Of a stretch of DNA of 64,000 nucleotides, positions 17,509-26,015 are shown in pieces. The notes under the pieces were generated by a model, which saw nothing but the letters and a program-made list of their open reading frames with translations, ran no database searches and was not told the DNA's origin. The position numbers were made by a program, and so were the translations under genes. The stretch's first letter is position 1. Every line of letters begins with the position of its first letter. The DNA is from Clostridia bacterium (GTDB lineage: Bacteria > Bacillota > Clostridia > Acetivibrionales > STF1-152), in the NCBI GenBank assembly GCA_028280575.1, contig JANQLN010000057.1:1-64000 (forward strand), given 5' to 3'.

Positions 17509-17574
17509 GAACATTACTAAAGCTGAGGTTGTTACTAGTAGTCTGTTAAGTTAATAACTATGGGTGATTGTCGT

Positions 17575-17667
17575 AGATTTTTTCACAAGACAAGGCGGAG
17601 GAGGTGCGTCCGGCACTTATATGTAAGTGCCGGATAATCCGATGACAACGCAGAATTGCGGAAAAAT
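17575..17667. repeat. MITE-like palindromic repeat
   Basis: ATTTTTTCACAAGACAAGGC at one side and GACAACGCAGAATTGCGGAAAAAT at the other are inverted counterparts. The centre is a perfect 10-bp stem CCGGCACTTA-TATG-TAAGTGCCGG (17610-17633). The layout is like small interspersed repeats common in clostridia; it could also act as the pepF terminator. Confidence 0.55.
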
Positions 17668-17703
17668 ATGCAACAAGATAACCATAAAGTTTATGTGTCA
17701 CAA

Positions 17704-17810
17704 TGTGAGTTCTCATATAGTTTGAAATTTTCTGAACGTAAAATCAACGTTTGAGCCTAAATATTCTCAGCAAGTTTGAAAATTTTTCTCAAATAGTTTG
17801 AAAAAAACTT
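17704..17810 (+). repeat. Tn7-like left end, outer copy
   Basis: TGTGAGTTCTCATATAG then repeated AGTTTGAAA sites. The first 52 bases are identical to the left end at 20832 and the last 38 nearly so, while the 16 bases between differ. These are TnsB-type binding sites. No transposase gene follows; cargo-like genes (orf379, merR) occupy the next 3 kb. Bases 17811-18127 are AT-rich with nothing else visible. Confidence 0.8.
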
Positions 17811-18127
17811 CTTGAATTTCTATTGTTTTTTACATGGTACTATTAACAATAATCCTTAAAATAATTATTTTCAATATTATACCATGGTATAATTTACCTG
17901 CCAATAAATTAAATTTTTTTCAGAAAATACAATTTCAAATCACTATTTACATGTAATTCATCTCTTATATATTTATACATACCACAACTTTATAAGATTT
18001 ATTATATCACATGCCTTGTGTAGAGGATAAATGTGTACAGCTGGCACACTAGCCCCTTGGTCTGCAGTTTAATTAGATTTTTGGTTTTTATATATACTGA
18101 GATTTATAGAATCGTATAGGTTACCAT

Positions 18128-19249
18128 TCAAACCTTAGTACAATCAGGTATTTTCTGACCATTCTTCTTTTTTTGCATACTTGCCAGCTCGCTATCCTGC
18201 CATATTTTTATTTCCTGACTTATATCAAGTAATGACTCATTCAAAGAAAAACGAAACCCTTCACAACCTTTTTGACAGTTGCCGTGACCGCTGCCCTTTT
18301 TTCTATCACACCCATATCCTTTAGAGATCTTTTCTTGTAAAAAATCAGGGAATTTCGCGATCACATCAGCATATTTTGAGGTATTCTCTGTTTTAAGTAT
18401 GATACGGTAACCGTTATGCAAAGATGTCGAAAACCTCCATAATGCTTTACGTTTATACGAGTAGATAAAATGAACACATAAAAACCCTAATTCTACATTA
18501 CATTCCATTCCCGAGTCCAGATAATGTTGATGCAATTTTAAGACGAGTTCTTGCAAGGGAGCAGACAAGGGATAGACAAAATCTTGCAAAATAGAGGCAA
18601 CCTCCGTATCCTCGTTTTTCAGCGACCTGTAATCACATCGGAGTAAGATATCGTCATTTTTACGGGTTGATAGTTCATTCTGGGCAATCCCCAAAACCTT
18701 CCAACCTGTTAGCATAATCGGATAATCAGGATATGAAATTTCTACTGCTTCAATTTTTGATATATCAGGTTTTTTTATACTCAAGTCAATACCATGAAAA
18801 TTAATACCGCATTCAGTCAGAAATCTCATACTTTTAATCATTTGCGGAACAGGAATTTTCGCCGTTGAATTTTTATTAAGAGATCTTTTGAGGCTAAGAA
18901 TTTCCCAGTCATTAACCAACAGTGAATCACCTTTCTCCGATAATATACCATGCTGACCTATGTTTATTAATATGCTCCTAATGTTGTTTAAGAATGGAAA
19001 CTCTACCGTTAAAGTTGTTTCGTCTGAAAACTTTTTTTTGCCTTTTTTAGGTACATTACATAAACTGTTATCAGCCATTAAATAATCGCAAAATCGATAT
19101 AGAAAATCTCTAAAAGCGAGGACGCCATCTCGTATGTACTCTTCCTCCGAAATATTTCTAAACATAGAATTGATTGTATATGTTTCAGGAATATTCACTG
19201 GTATTAGTTGCTTCAATAACTTCGCCATATCTCCCATTGTTTTTTCCAT
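18128..19249 (-). CDS. unrecognised protein with C-terminal Cys cluster, next to MerR regulator
   Basis: The start is set at ATG 19249 (MEKTMGDMAKLLKQL) because AAAGGAG lies seven bases upstream; the tracked MKGDFF overlaps that site. About 373 residues, no signal peptide or membrane helix. The C-terminus has CDRKKGSGHGNCQKGCEGFR, a four-element Cys/His cluster that may bind a metal, followed by SLNESLLDISQEIKIWQDSE. I do not recognise the family. It is downstream of, and on the same strand as, a MerR/GyrI-like regulator, and both lie between two transposon left ends, so they look like cargo. Confidence 0.7.
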   Translation of the reverse strand: MEKTMGDMAKLLKQLIPVNIPETYTINSMFRNISEEEYIRDGVLAFRDFLYRFCDYLMADNSLCNVPKKGKKKFSDETTLTVEFPFLNNIRSILINIGQHGILSEKGDSLLVNDWEILSLKRSLNKNSTAKIPVPQMIKSMRFLTECGINFHGIDLSIKKPDISKIEAVEISYPDYPIMLTGWKVLGIAQNELSTRKNDDILLRCDYRSLKNEDTEVASILQDFVYPLSAPLQELVLKLHQHYLDSGMECNVELGFLCVHFIYSYKRKALWRFSTSLHNGYRIILKTENTSKYADVIAKFPDFLQEKISKGYGCDRKKGSGHGNCQKGCEGFRFSLNESLLDISQEIKIWQDSELASMQKKKNGQKIPDCTKV

Positions 19250-19478
19250 AAAAAAATCTCCTTTCATCTAGTTTTTGACTTTACTTTTGGGATCTAGCTT
19301 AGCAATTGATTTCATATTAATTATCCCTACTTTTTTCAAAAAATCCCTAGATCTATTTATAGCATTTGGTGGTAAAATAATAAGTCAATATCGTAATCAT
19401 ATCAATTAATATTCATATTATATGATTTCCAATAAAAGCAAAACCTGTCCCAGGTTCTAGTAAAAGAGGTCAAAGTGC

Positions 19479-20459
19479 TTAAATATCATCTTTCAGCTTT
19501 ATAGGAAAATATCTTTGCATTTGTTTATAGCCAAGTCCCTTTTCTATATCTTTATAGGCAATATCTCTTCCGTCTTCATATAAGTAAGGCATATTGAACA
19601 TAACATTGCGGTCTTTGTCAAACTCAAAATTTGTGTTTTCAATCCATCGACCAACTTTATCTTCCACTTTATTTATACTCTCATTATCTTCGTCTATACT
19701 GACTGCCATAGCGTACAAGCCTCCTGGAAAATCGTATAATTTAAAAGGACTTAAATCCACATTGGCAACACCATCTTTAACGGCGCATATCCATTCAGCT
19801 TTGTCATTTTTAGAAATCAAAAAATCAAAACAATCGAAAATCACATTCTTATACAAATGACAATACTGCCATAGTTGGTACATATATCCGCCTTCTTTAA
19901 ACATTTCCCCCCACGGTTGGTCTCCACACGTTACCGCCTTGAATTCTGGTATCCTAACGACCATTATATCAGGAATTTTTTTATCTAATTTTTCCGTTAT
20001 TTCAATCAAGCGGTTTATATTGGAGGGTTTACCAATATATTCGATGTTTATTAAATGTGTTTCAATCTCTTTAGCCTTATTATACAGCAGTTTTATATCT
20101 GAGTTTTCTGCAAAGTTCACTTGTTCTATTTCGCGTATAAAATCCAGCACGATTTCTTTCAACTCATGCAAAAGCGAAACCTCATCGTCTATACTCTGCA
20201 CTTTTTTCCCCAACACTTCTAATACTACATCGGAACCAGAAGTGTTGAAAACACGTTGAATGTCTTTTATGCTGATATTCAGCTTACGTAAAATTAGTAT
20301 TTGTTCAAGTCGCCTAATAGCATTTTCGTCGTACATTCTATATGCGTAGTCATCACTTCGAGTGCTAGACAGCAATCCCATGTCCTCATAATAACGCAGT
20401 GTACGGGCTGTAATGTCATATTTGCTTGACACATCTTTGATTTTGATTAGGTTGTTCAC
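19479..20459 (-). CDS. MerR-family regulator with GyrI-like effector domain
   Basis: 326 residues. The N-terminal MerR winged helix is clear (IKDVSSKYDITARTLRYYED, then YRMYDENAIRRLEQILILRK), then a coiled linker about 80-130. The rest looks like a GyrI/BmrR small-molecule domain (VVRIPEFKAVTCGDQPWGEM, LYDFPGGLYAMAVS). Such proteins activate efflux or detoxification genes on binding a drug-like ligand. Its promoter has the 19-base spacer and dyad typical of MerR operators. The only same-strand partner is orf379, 230 bp downstream. Confidence 0.88.
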   Translation of the reverse strand: MNNLIKIKDVSSKYDITARTLRYYEDMGLLSSTRSDDYAYRMYDENAIRRLEQILILRKLNISIKDIQRVFNTSGSDVVLEVLGKKVQSIDDEVSLLHELKEIVLDFIREIEQVNFAENSDIKLLYNKAKEIETHLINIEYIGKPSNINRLIEITEKLDKKIPDIMVVRIPEFKAVTCGDQPWGEMFKEGGYMYQLWQYCHLYKNVIFDCFDFLISKNDKAEWICAVKDGVANVDLSPFKLYDFPGGLYAMAVSIDEDNESINKVEDKVGRWIENTNFEFDKDRNVMFNMPYLYEDGRDIAYKDIEKGLGYKQMQRYFPIKLKDDI

Positions 20460-20497
20460 TTGTTTCGACCTCTTTTCTTAATTACAATGATAAACTT

Positions 20498-20528
20498 ATT
20501 ATAAAGTCTTCCCCAAAGGAAGAGTCAA
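20498..20528 (-). promoter_or_regulatory. MerR-type promoter with 19-base spacer and central dyad
   Basis: Minus strand: TTGACT, 19-base spacer, TATAAT, ending about 40 bases before merR. The spacer contains the inverted repeat CTTCCTTTGGGGAAG. A long spacer with the dyad between the hexamers is the hallmark of MerR-activated promoters, so merR is probably autoactivated. Confidence 0.75.
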
Positions 20529-20831
20529 GAGGGTAATACTGCTTTCTATGGAAAATATAAATACTCTTTGTAAGTCATCATTGACAAGTAGCTCCTATTA
20601 TAACATAACTCTCCTCCAAAAAAATATAGTCTATGTCTCTTGGCTTATTTTCCTTTGCAATAACACTATACTTTCACAATAACTCGAGTTGATGCCATTG
20701 ACGTCTTTGGCTGATTTTTTAACCCTTGCATTTGAGGGAACATATCCAATATGATTTTAACAACTTCTTCAGAAATGACGTGCGTGGGAACATGTCAATA
20801 AAAAACCACATTATGTTTTATACTGCAAAAG

Positions 20832-20938
20832 TGTGAGTTCTCATATAGTTTGAAATTTTCTGAACGTAAAATCAACGTTTGAGACCATGTTTTATGACTA
20901 AGTTTGAAAAGTTTTCTCAAATAGTTTGAAAAAAACTT
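20832..20938 (+). repeat. Tn7-like left end, inner copy
   Basis: TGTGAGTTCTCATATAG, then AGTTTGAAA sites at 20848, 20901 and 20923. It is followed within five bases by the tnsB remnant, with no room for tnsA or the 5' part of tnsB. The stretch 20529-20831 before it shows nothing clear. Confidence 0.85.
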
Positions 20939-20942
20939 TTAA

Positions 20943-21629
20943 GGAATTGAACTTTATGGTCTATATTATAACTCTGCAAAGCTTAACAGCGTATGTATAC
21001 AATTCAATGAAGAAAATAATGGAAGCAGAGAAAAATTTAAAGTAAAATATGATCCTCATAATCTCTCAAAAATATATGTTTATGATCATTTAATAAATCA
21101 ACAGTGGATTGAAGTTCCTGCTAAATGCCAGGAATATGCAGATGGCTTAACTGAATGGGAACACAATGAAATAAGAAAGCATGCTAGGATAAAATTTGGT
21201 GAGGTTGATATAATAGGTCTTGCCAAATCAAAATCACTTATAAGAAAAAAAATAGATGCATTTTCCGGATATTCAAAAAAACAAATTGCCAAAGCTAAGA
21301 GGATTGACTCATCAAATGAAATAGCAGATTGTAACTTAACTAATAAGATTGAGTTGAAACTTGTTGATGAAAAAAAAGAACCCTTTAAAAATACAGGTTA
21401 TGTAATATGTGAAAAATCTCAAAACAAAGTTTCAAGTGAGATTTTTAACAAAGAGGATAAGATAATAACTCTTGACTATGTTAATATACCTAAAGACTCT
21501 AAAAAAAGTAAAAAAGGCACCAATAAAAATAAAACTTTAATCGCTGAAAGTTTTATACTGGAAGCTGATCAAGACTTGACTGAAAGTGATTTAAATGGAT
21601 TTAACTTTATCAGCGAGGAGAGAGAATAA
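20943..21629 (+). pseudogene. tnsB: C-terminal remnant of TnsB transposase
   Basis: The frame is open from the TAA at 20940 to 21629 and contains the tracked 91-residue ORF. It begins GIELYGLYYNSAKLNSVC, then VKYDPHNLSKIYVYD, which is the beta-barrel after the DDE domain of Mu/TnsB-type transposases, and ends with the charged tail that contacts TnsC. About 228 residues remain; the DDE catalytic core and DNA-binding domains are lost. There is no start codon or ribosome site for the visible part. The stop abuts the GTG of tnsC, so the original tnsB-tnsC coupling is preserved. Confidence 0.85.
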
Positions 21630-22613
21630 GTGTTTATTGAAGATAATTTTAACATAGAAGCTACATATAAAAAGATGCATTTTTTAAAACACTTGACAAT
21701 AAAATATCCTCTTATGCAATCCATCCATAATTGTCTATACAAATGTCAACTGAGCACCCTTTATTCTGATACTCCTGAATGCATGAGTATTCTAGGCCCT
21801 TCCCGTTCAGGCAAAAGCAAGTTAGTAAAATCCTATTTTAAAAAATTTCCTGATAAGAGAACACCAGAAGGAATAATAAAAAAGATTTTGTATTGCACTG
21901 TTCCAATCCCTGGTGTTAGAGGAGCTTTAGGTCCTGCAATGCTTGAATCTTTAAAAGATCCTTTTTACAAGAAAAAACAATTAAGTGCAGATAGAAATTT
22001 TAGAATAATTGAATTGATAAAAAAATGTAAAGTTGAATTAATTATAATAGATGAAATTCAACACATTGTAGATAGAAATAATAACCGTTTACTTAGAGAA
22101 TCTGCTGATTGGTTTAAATATATACTAGAACAGACCAATGTATCTTTTGTTTTTGTAGGGCTAAAAGAATCTAAAAAAATATTCTGGGGAAATGAACAAT
22201 TGAGAGCAAGAGTACGTAATAACTTTAATACATCAGCCTTTACATATTCTAAAGAATACCGGGCTTTTCTTTATAGCCTTGATTTGTCTTTATCAAAAAT
22301 GGGTCTCAAAATATCCAACTTAGCAGATCCAGATACTGCAAAAAGAATATACTTAGCTTCTCAAGGGCTCATTGGTAACATAATGACTCTAATTAAAGAA
22401 GCTGTATTCATCACTTTACAAAAAAATCAATCTGTATTGACATTTGATAACTTATTTGAGAGCTATGAGAATAAATTAACTGATATCTATTCAAAAAATC
22501 CTTTTGATATCCAGTTTAGTGTTTCCAAAGCAATGCAGGAGTTTACGCCATTGCCAAAAATTGATTCAGAACTATCTGGGCCAATGACAAATAATCGAAT
22601 AAATACAAGATGA
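21630..22613 (+). CDS. tnsC: TnsC/TniB-type AAA+ ATPase
   Basis: 327 residues, GTG start directly after the tnsB stop with GAGGAGAG upstream. Walker A GPSRSGKSKL at about 56-65, Walker B in LIIIDEIQHIVD near 140, sensor region FVFVGLKESKKIF. This is the regulator that links target choice by TniQ/TnsD to the transposase. It looks intact, with no frameshift. With TnsB truncated it may now act only in trans, or provide target immunity for related elements. Confidence 0.9.
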   Translation: MFIEDNFNIEATYKKMHFLKHLTIKYPLMQSIHNCLYKCQLSTLYSDTPECMSILGPSRSGKSKLVKSYFKKFPDKRTPEGIIKKILYCTVPIPGVRGALGPAMLESLKDPFYKKKQLSADRNFRIIELIKKCKVELIIIDEIQHIVDRNNNRLLRESADWFKYILEQTNVSFVFVGLKESKKIFWGNEQLRARVRNNFNTSAFTYSKEYRAFLYSLDLSLSKMGLKISNLADPDTAKRIYLASQGLIGNIMTLIKEAVFITLQKNQSVLTFDNLFESYENKLTDIYSKNPFDIQFSVSKAMQEFTPLPKIDSELSGPMTNNRINTR

Positions 22614-22784
22614 AAATAATTATAAAACTGATTTATAATTATTTGATAAAATATTGATTGGTAATTATTAATCTATTGACTTAAAATTAACAATGATATA
22701 CCATTAATTCACAATGGTAGTATATTACTGACTAAACAATTTATAAATTAATTATGTAATAATAAATCTAAGGAAGTGTAATTG

Positions 22785-23237
22785 ATGAGTAATTGGTATA
22801 ATGTAAATAACCAATCTGATATAGATTATTTAATAAAGATTTATGGTGGGTTTCATGATGCTTGTATAACAGAACTTCGTTATATGAGTGGAGCTGATGT
22901 AAATGAGAATTTATCAATGGGGTTTGGAGAATCTATAGATAGAAAACTATTTGTGATATTTAAAAGGCAATGGAAACCGATAAAAATTGAATTATTGTTT
23001 CAAGGAATGCGTCAAATGAATGTTGCTGGTTGGCAAAATTGCTATTTTTGTGATATATTTGATTGCTATCTTGCGCTACATAATGACTTGATAAAAGGAA
23101 GAGATGATAGATTAATTGTATGGGCAGATAATGCTGGATTTAATCCGAAGGAGCTTTACGAAAGGGATAGTCTTTGTGAGCCAATAACAACATATGTAAT
23201 TTCAGAAAAATTAAAATGGAGGTTACTTGAAAATTAA
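22785..23237 (+). CDS. unrecognised 150-residue transposon cargo protein
   Basis: ATG at 22785 with AAGGAAG six bases upstream. The sequence is acidic and Trp/Cys-rich in the middle (NVAGWQNCYFCDIFDCYLAL), with no signal peptide or membrane segment. IDYLIKIYGGFHDACITELR recalls the opening of several small immunity-like proteins, but I cannot name the family. It sits between tnsC and tniQ inside the element, with its own 170-bp AT-rich upstream region holding inverted repeats (TACCATT...AATGGTA). A lone immunity or defence-related cargo gene is possible. Confidence 0.6.
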   Translation: MSNWYNVNNQSDIDYLIKIYGGFHDACITELRYMSGADVNENLSMGFGESIDRKLFVIFKRQWKPIKIELLFQGMRQMNVAGWQNCYFCDIFDCYLALHNDLIKGRDDRLIVWADNAGFNPKELYERDSLCEPITTYVISEKLKWRLLEN

Positions 23238-23407
23238 CTTGAGTCATAGAGTATAATGTAAAGTAAGTTTGACATACAATCTTTATAAAAAGAAAACTAT
23301 TAATTACAATTATTTCATTTAAATGTAATGTTGATAATATCAATAATTTGGTATATATTGGTTCTTCAGTGAAACTTTTTTTAACAAATAACATTCGTTA
23401 TATATTA

Positions 23408-24718
23408 TTATGTATAACCTATTGCTTTATAGAAATTATTCACCTCAATTTTCCTAATATATATTGACTTGAGTCCAAAATGAGAAATATCAATTTTAAT
23501 ATCTATGCTAAATAAAGATAACCAATGGAGAAAAATGTAAAATGTATTTATATCATAATTTTTAAAATATTCTTTTTTAACTTCAAATAAGTTTACATAA
23601 TTAGAAATATCTTTATCAATTAATAAATCACCTTTATCTATGAACTTCTTAAAAAAAGCAGTTAAATACTCTATTTGAGAATATGCTTTTTCGGTTTTTT
23701 TTATTTTATAATTTATTTTAAGTAATTTGGCCAAATCTATATCAAAGACAAGCCTAGCCCATTTATGTATACTATACCTTCCTCTGTAACTATTATTATA
23801 TTCAAAATTTTTGATGAAATAATATGATGTGAATCGTGCTTTATAAGAAAGCCAGCATTCTTTACTGATGAATTTTAAATCCATAAATTGATTTATTATT
23901 TTAAATTTATACTTTCCAATATAGTTATCTAGAAACATACCAAATTTTGTAGACCAATCATTTATAATTTCATATATATATCTATATGTGTGAAATCTGC
24001 CTTTAATTGTATTATCGTCAATAAGATTATTAAATTTTATAGAACCGTAATTATCATTAATAAGTTTGTCCAAAACTAATACTAATTTTAGAAATTCAAT
24101 ATCATTGCATTTAAAAGGCAGTACAGGTCTCTTTATTTTTTCAGAAATGTTATATGCACTATTAATATATTGCTGTAATTTTATAATGGAAGATATCCTA
24201 CAATATTCTGGTTTGCTAGCTGCTAAATACTTTCTACAATAACAAATCCCACTTGTTAAATTTTTAGAAAAAACCTTATAACCGCAATGTGTACATTTTT
24301 CAATTAAAGTAGTATTATGCTTAACACAGAACTTATTTAAAGCAAGCATCCACGAAAGTCTTTGATAGTTGTTTTCTTTCAAACATAATGGACAAAATTT
24401 TACAGAACAAGAATCAAATCCATTAAATGGATATTGGGATTTTATTTCTTTATTTTTATACCAAGACCCAAAAATGTATTTGTGAATTGTCATGTTATAG
24501 ACTTGCTCCACTTTTAAGTTTGCTATATGTGCTATTCTTTTTATTGTTTCAATGTCCTTAATACGATTAATAGTATGATTATCTGTATTTATACGAATAT
24601 TAACATGACTTTTTATCCAAAAATAAGGTACACTATTCTCAATAGCTAATCTATTTAAATAGCTTGCCAAACTTTCATCTTCATATGGTTTAGGATGAAA
24701 AAGAAGTTTATCACTCAT
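23408..24718 (-). CDS. tniQ: TniQ/TnsD-family target-selection protein
   Basis: 436 residues. The N-terminal TniQ domain (about 1-160) has the start LLFHPKPYEDESLASYLNRL and zinc-finger cysteines CPLC, C-x2-H (KFCVKHN), CTHC and CYC. A further 270 residues with aromatic, basic segments follow, longer than the short TniQ of CRISPR-linked elements and closer to TnsD-like site-specific factors. It is transcribed opposite to tnsC from beside the right end. No CRISPR array or cas genes are nearby. A role in recognising the end of glgD is my inference. Confidence 0.88.
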   Translation of the reverse strand: MSDKLLFHPKPYEDESLASYLNRLAIENSVPYFWIKSHVNIRINTDNHTINRIKDIETIKRIAHIANLKVEQVYNMTIHKYIFGSWYKNKEIKSQYPFNGFDSCSVKFCPLCLKENNYQRLSWMLALNKFCVKHNTTLIEKCTHCGYKVFSKNLTSGICYCRKYLAASKPEYCRISSIIKLQQYINSAYNISEKIKRPVLPFKCNDIEFLKLVLVLDKLINDNYGSIKFNNLIDDNTIKGRFHTYRYIYEIINDWSTKFGMFLDNYIGKYKFKIINQFMDLKFISKECWLSYKARFTSYYFIKNFEYNNSYRGRYSIHKWARLVFDIDLAKLLKINYKIKKTEKAYSQIEYLTAFFKKFIDKGDLLIDKDISNYVNLFEVKKEYFKNYDINTFYIFLHWLSLFSIDIKIDISHFGLKSIYIRKIEVNNFYKAIGYT

Positions 24719-24794
24719 ATTATTCCTCTAGTAAAATTTTATAAGATTATAGAATCTAATCTTATAAAAAAACCGAGGCTGGAAATCAGCCCCA

Positions 24795-24865
24795 ATTATT
24801 TCAAACTTTCTGCAAATTTTTTTCACACTTTTTGCAAATAATTTCAAACTTTTTGCAAACTCACA
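24795..24865 (-). repeat. Tn7-like right end
   Basis: Read on the minus strand it starts TGTGAGTTTGCAAAAAGTTT and holds three copies of the unit TTTGCARAAAGTKTGAAA spaced about 21-23 bases. A GGCTG...CAGCC stem followed by TCGGTTTTTTT lies just inside (24773-24795) and could stop readthrough from glgD. A further palindrome ATAAGATTA...TAATCTTAT is at 24741-24765 before tniQ. Confidence 0.82.
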
Positions 24866-24893
24866 GCAAAAGATAACACCATTATTATATTGC

Positions 24894-26015
24894 TTAAACA
24901 AAACCATTTTTACCTATTATAATGGGCCAGTTGCTATCGCCTTTAAGGTTTTTGCCTCCTGTTATCCTTACATTTTTGTCAAGTATGGCATATTCAAGGT
25001 AGGTTCCTTCCTCAATTACGGAGTCCTGCATTATGATGCTGTCCTTAATTACCACATCCTTGTTTACAGTAACGCCCCTGAAAAGGACACTGTTAATGAC
25101 CTTGCCTTCTATGATGCAGCCATCCGCTACTATGGAATTGGAAACTTCTGCTTCTTGATTATATTTTGCCGGGGTCTCGTCCTTGACTTTTGTGTAAACC
25201 TTTCCTTCCCTTAGAAAAAGTTCATAAATCAAATCAGGCTTGAGAAGCTCCATGTTGCATTTATAATATCCCCTTACTGTGCTTATATTTCTCCAGTAGC
25301 CCTCAAACTTGTATCCGTACACCTTCATGGTTTCCAGTTTCCTTATCAGTATATCCTTGACAAAATCATAGTTCCCGTGAGCTACACATTTTTCAATAAG
25401 TGATATCAAAAGCTCTCTTTCAAGGAAATATATGCCCATGGAACCAAGGTTTGTTTCAGGATTCAAGGGCTTTTCCTGCAGGTCTGTAACTCTTTGATTC
25501 TCGTCAGTTTTAATAATGCCAAGCTGGCTCAGTTCATCCTTAGTGAAATCATCCATTTTTCTGTATGCAATGGTCACATCAGCCTTGTTTTCCATATGAA
25601 ATTCCAGCATTTTTTCAAAATCCATTTTATATACCGAATTCCCCTGTACTATAACGACATATTTTTCATCACTTCTTTTAAGGAAAGTAAGATTATTATA
25701 AAGAGCATCCGCACTTCCTTTATACCAGCCGGAGTCGTCATTTCCCATTGAAGGCGGAAAAATAAATAAGCCGTCCCTTTTTCTGTCTAAATCCCATTCC
25801 TTGCCTGAACCCAGATGATCCATTAATGATCTGAAGCTGAATTGGGTAATCACTCCAACATTTGTTATGCCTGAGTTAACCATATTGGAAAGAGCAAAAT
25901 CTATAGCTCTGTATTTTCCAGCAACCGGTATGGCCGAACTCGATCTTATAGCAGAAAGGTCTTTAAGCTGAGGTTTTTTCCATCCGGTTAATATAATACC
26001 CATCACTGAAATCAT
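24894..26015 (-). CDS. glgD: glucose-1-phosphate adenylyltransferase regulatory subunit GlgD
   Basis: About 373 residues. The start is taken as ATG 26015, overlapping the glgC stop as ATGA; ATG 26021 (MRM) is also possible. The track start at 26069 is too early. Nucleotidyltransferase fold with [20 protein letters not shown], and left-handed beta-helix repeats near the end ([19 protein letters not shown]). The GGQGSR loop of catalytic subunits is degenerate here ([12 protein letters not shown]), as in other GlgD. With GlgC it makes ADP-glucose for glycogen. The 3' flank is the transposon right end. Confidence 0.93.
   Translation of the reverse strand: MISVMGIILTGWKKPQLKDLSAIRSSSAIPVAGKYRAIDFALSNMVNSGITNVGVITQFSFRSLMDHLGSGKEWDLDRKRDGLFIFPPSMGNDDSGWYKGSADALYNNLTFLKRSDEKYVVIVQGNSVYKMDFEKMLEFHMENKADVTIAYRKMDDFTKDELSQLGIIKTDENQRVTDLQEKPLNPETNLGSMGIYFLERELLISLIEKCVAHGNYDFVKDILIRKLETMKVYGYKFEGYWRNISTVRGYYKCNMELLKPDLIYELFLREGKVYTKVKDETPAKYNQEAEVSNSIVADGCIIEGKVINSVLFRGVTVNKDVVIKDSIIMQDSVIEEGTYLEYAILDKNVRITGGKNLKGDSNWPIIIGKNGFV

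Larger units (their letters stand above)
20832..24865. mobile_element. defective Tn7-like transposon (tnsB remnant, tnsC, tniQ)
   Basis: The ends start with TGTGAGTT on both sides in inverted orientation and carry three AGTTTGAAA-type sites each. The element is flanked by the direct repeat GCAAAAG at 20825-20831 and 24866-24872, exactly abutting the ends. Content: C-terminal part of TnsB, TnsC ATPase, one cargo ORF, and TniQ on the opposite strand. tnsA and the catalytic part of tnsB are absent, with the left end joined directly to the tnsB remnant, so it cannot move alone. The right end lies 28 bp past the glgD stop codon, a position like Tn7 beside glmS. The usual Tn7-family duplication is 5 bp, so two of the seven matching bases may be chance. 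Confidence 0.85.

Noticed and set aside
21354-21629. 91-residue ORF as a separate gene
   Set aside because: It is the in-frame end of the tnsB remnant that runs from 20943; the TTG start has no ribosome site.
20848-24865. AGTTTGAAA repeats as a CRISPR array
   Set aside because: Repeats are short, unevenly spaced, and confined to two inverted ends. No cas genes or regular spacers are seen anywhere in the window.
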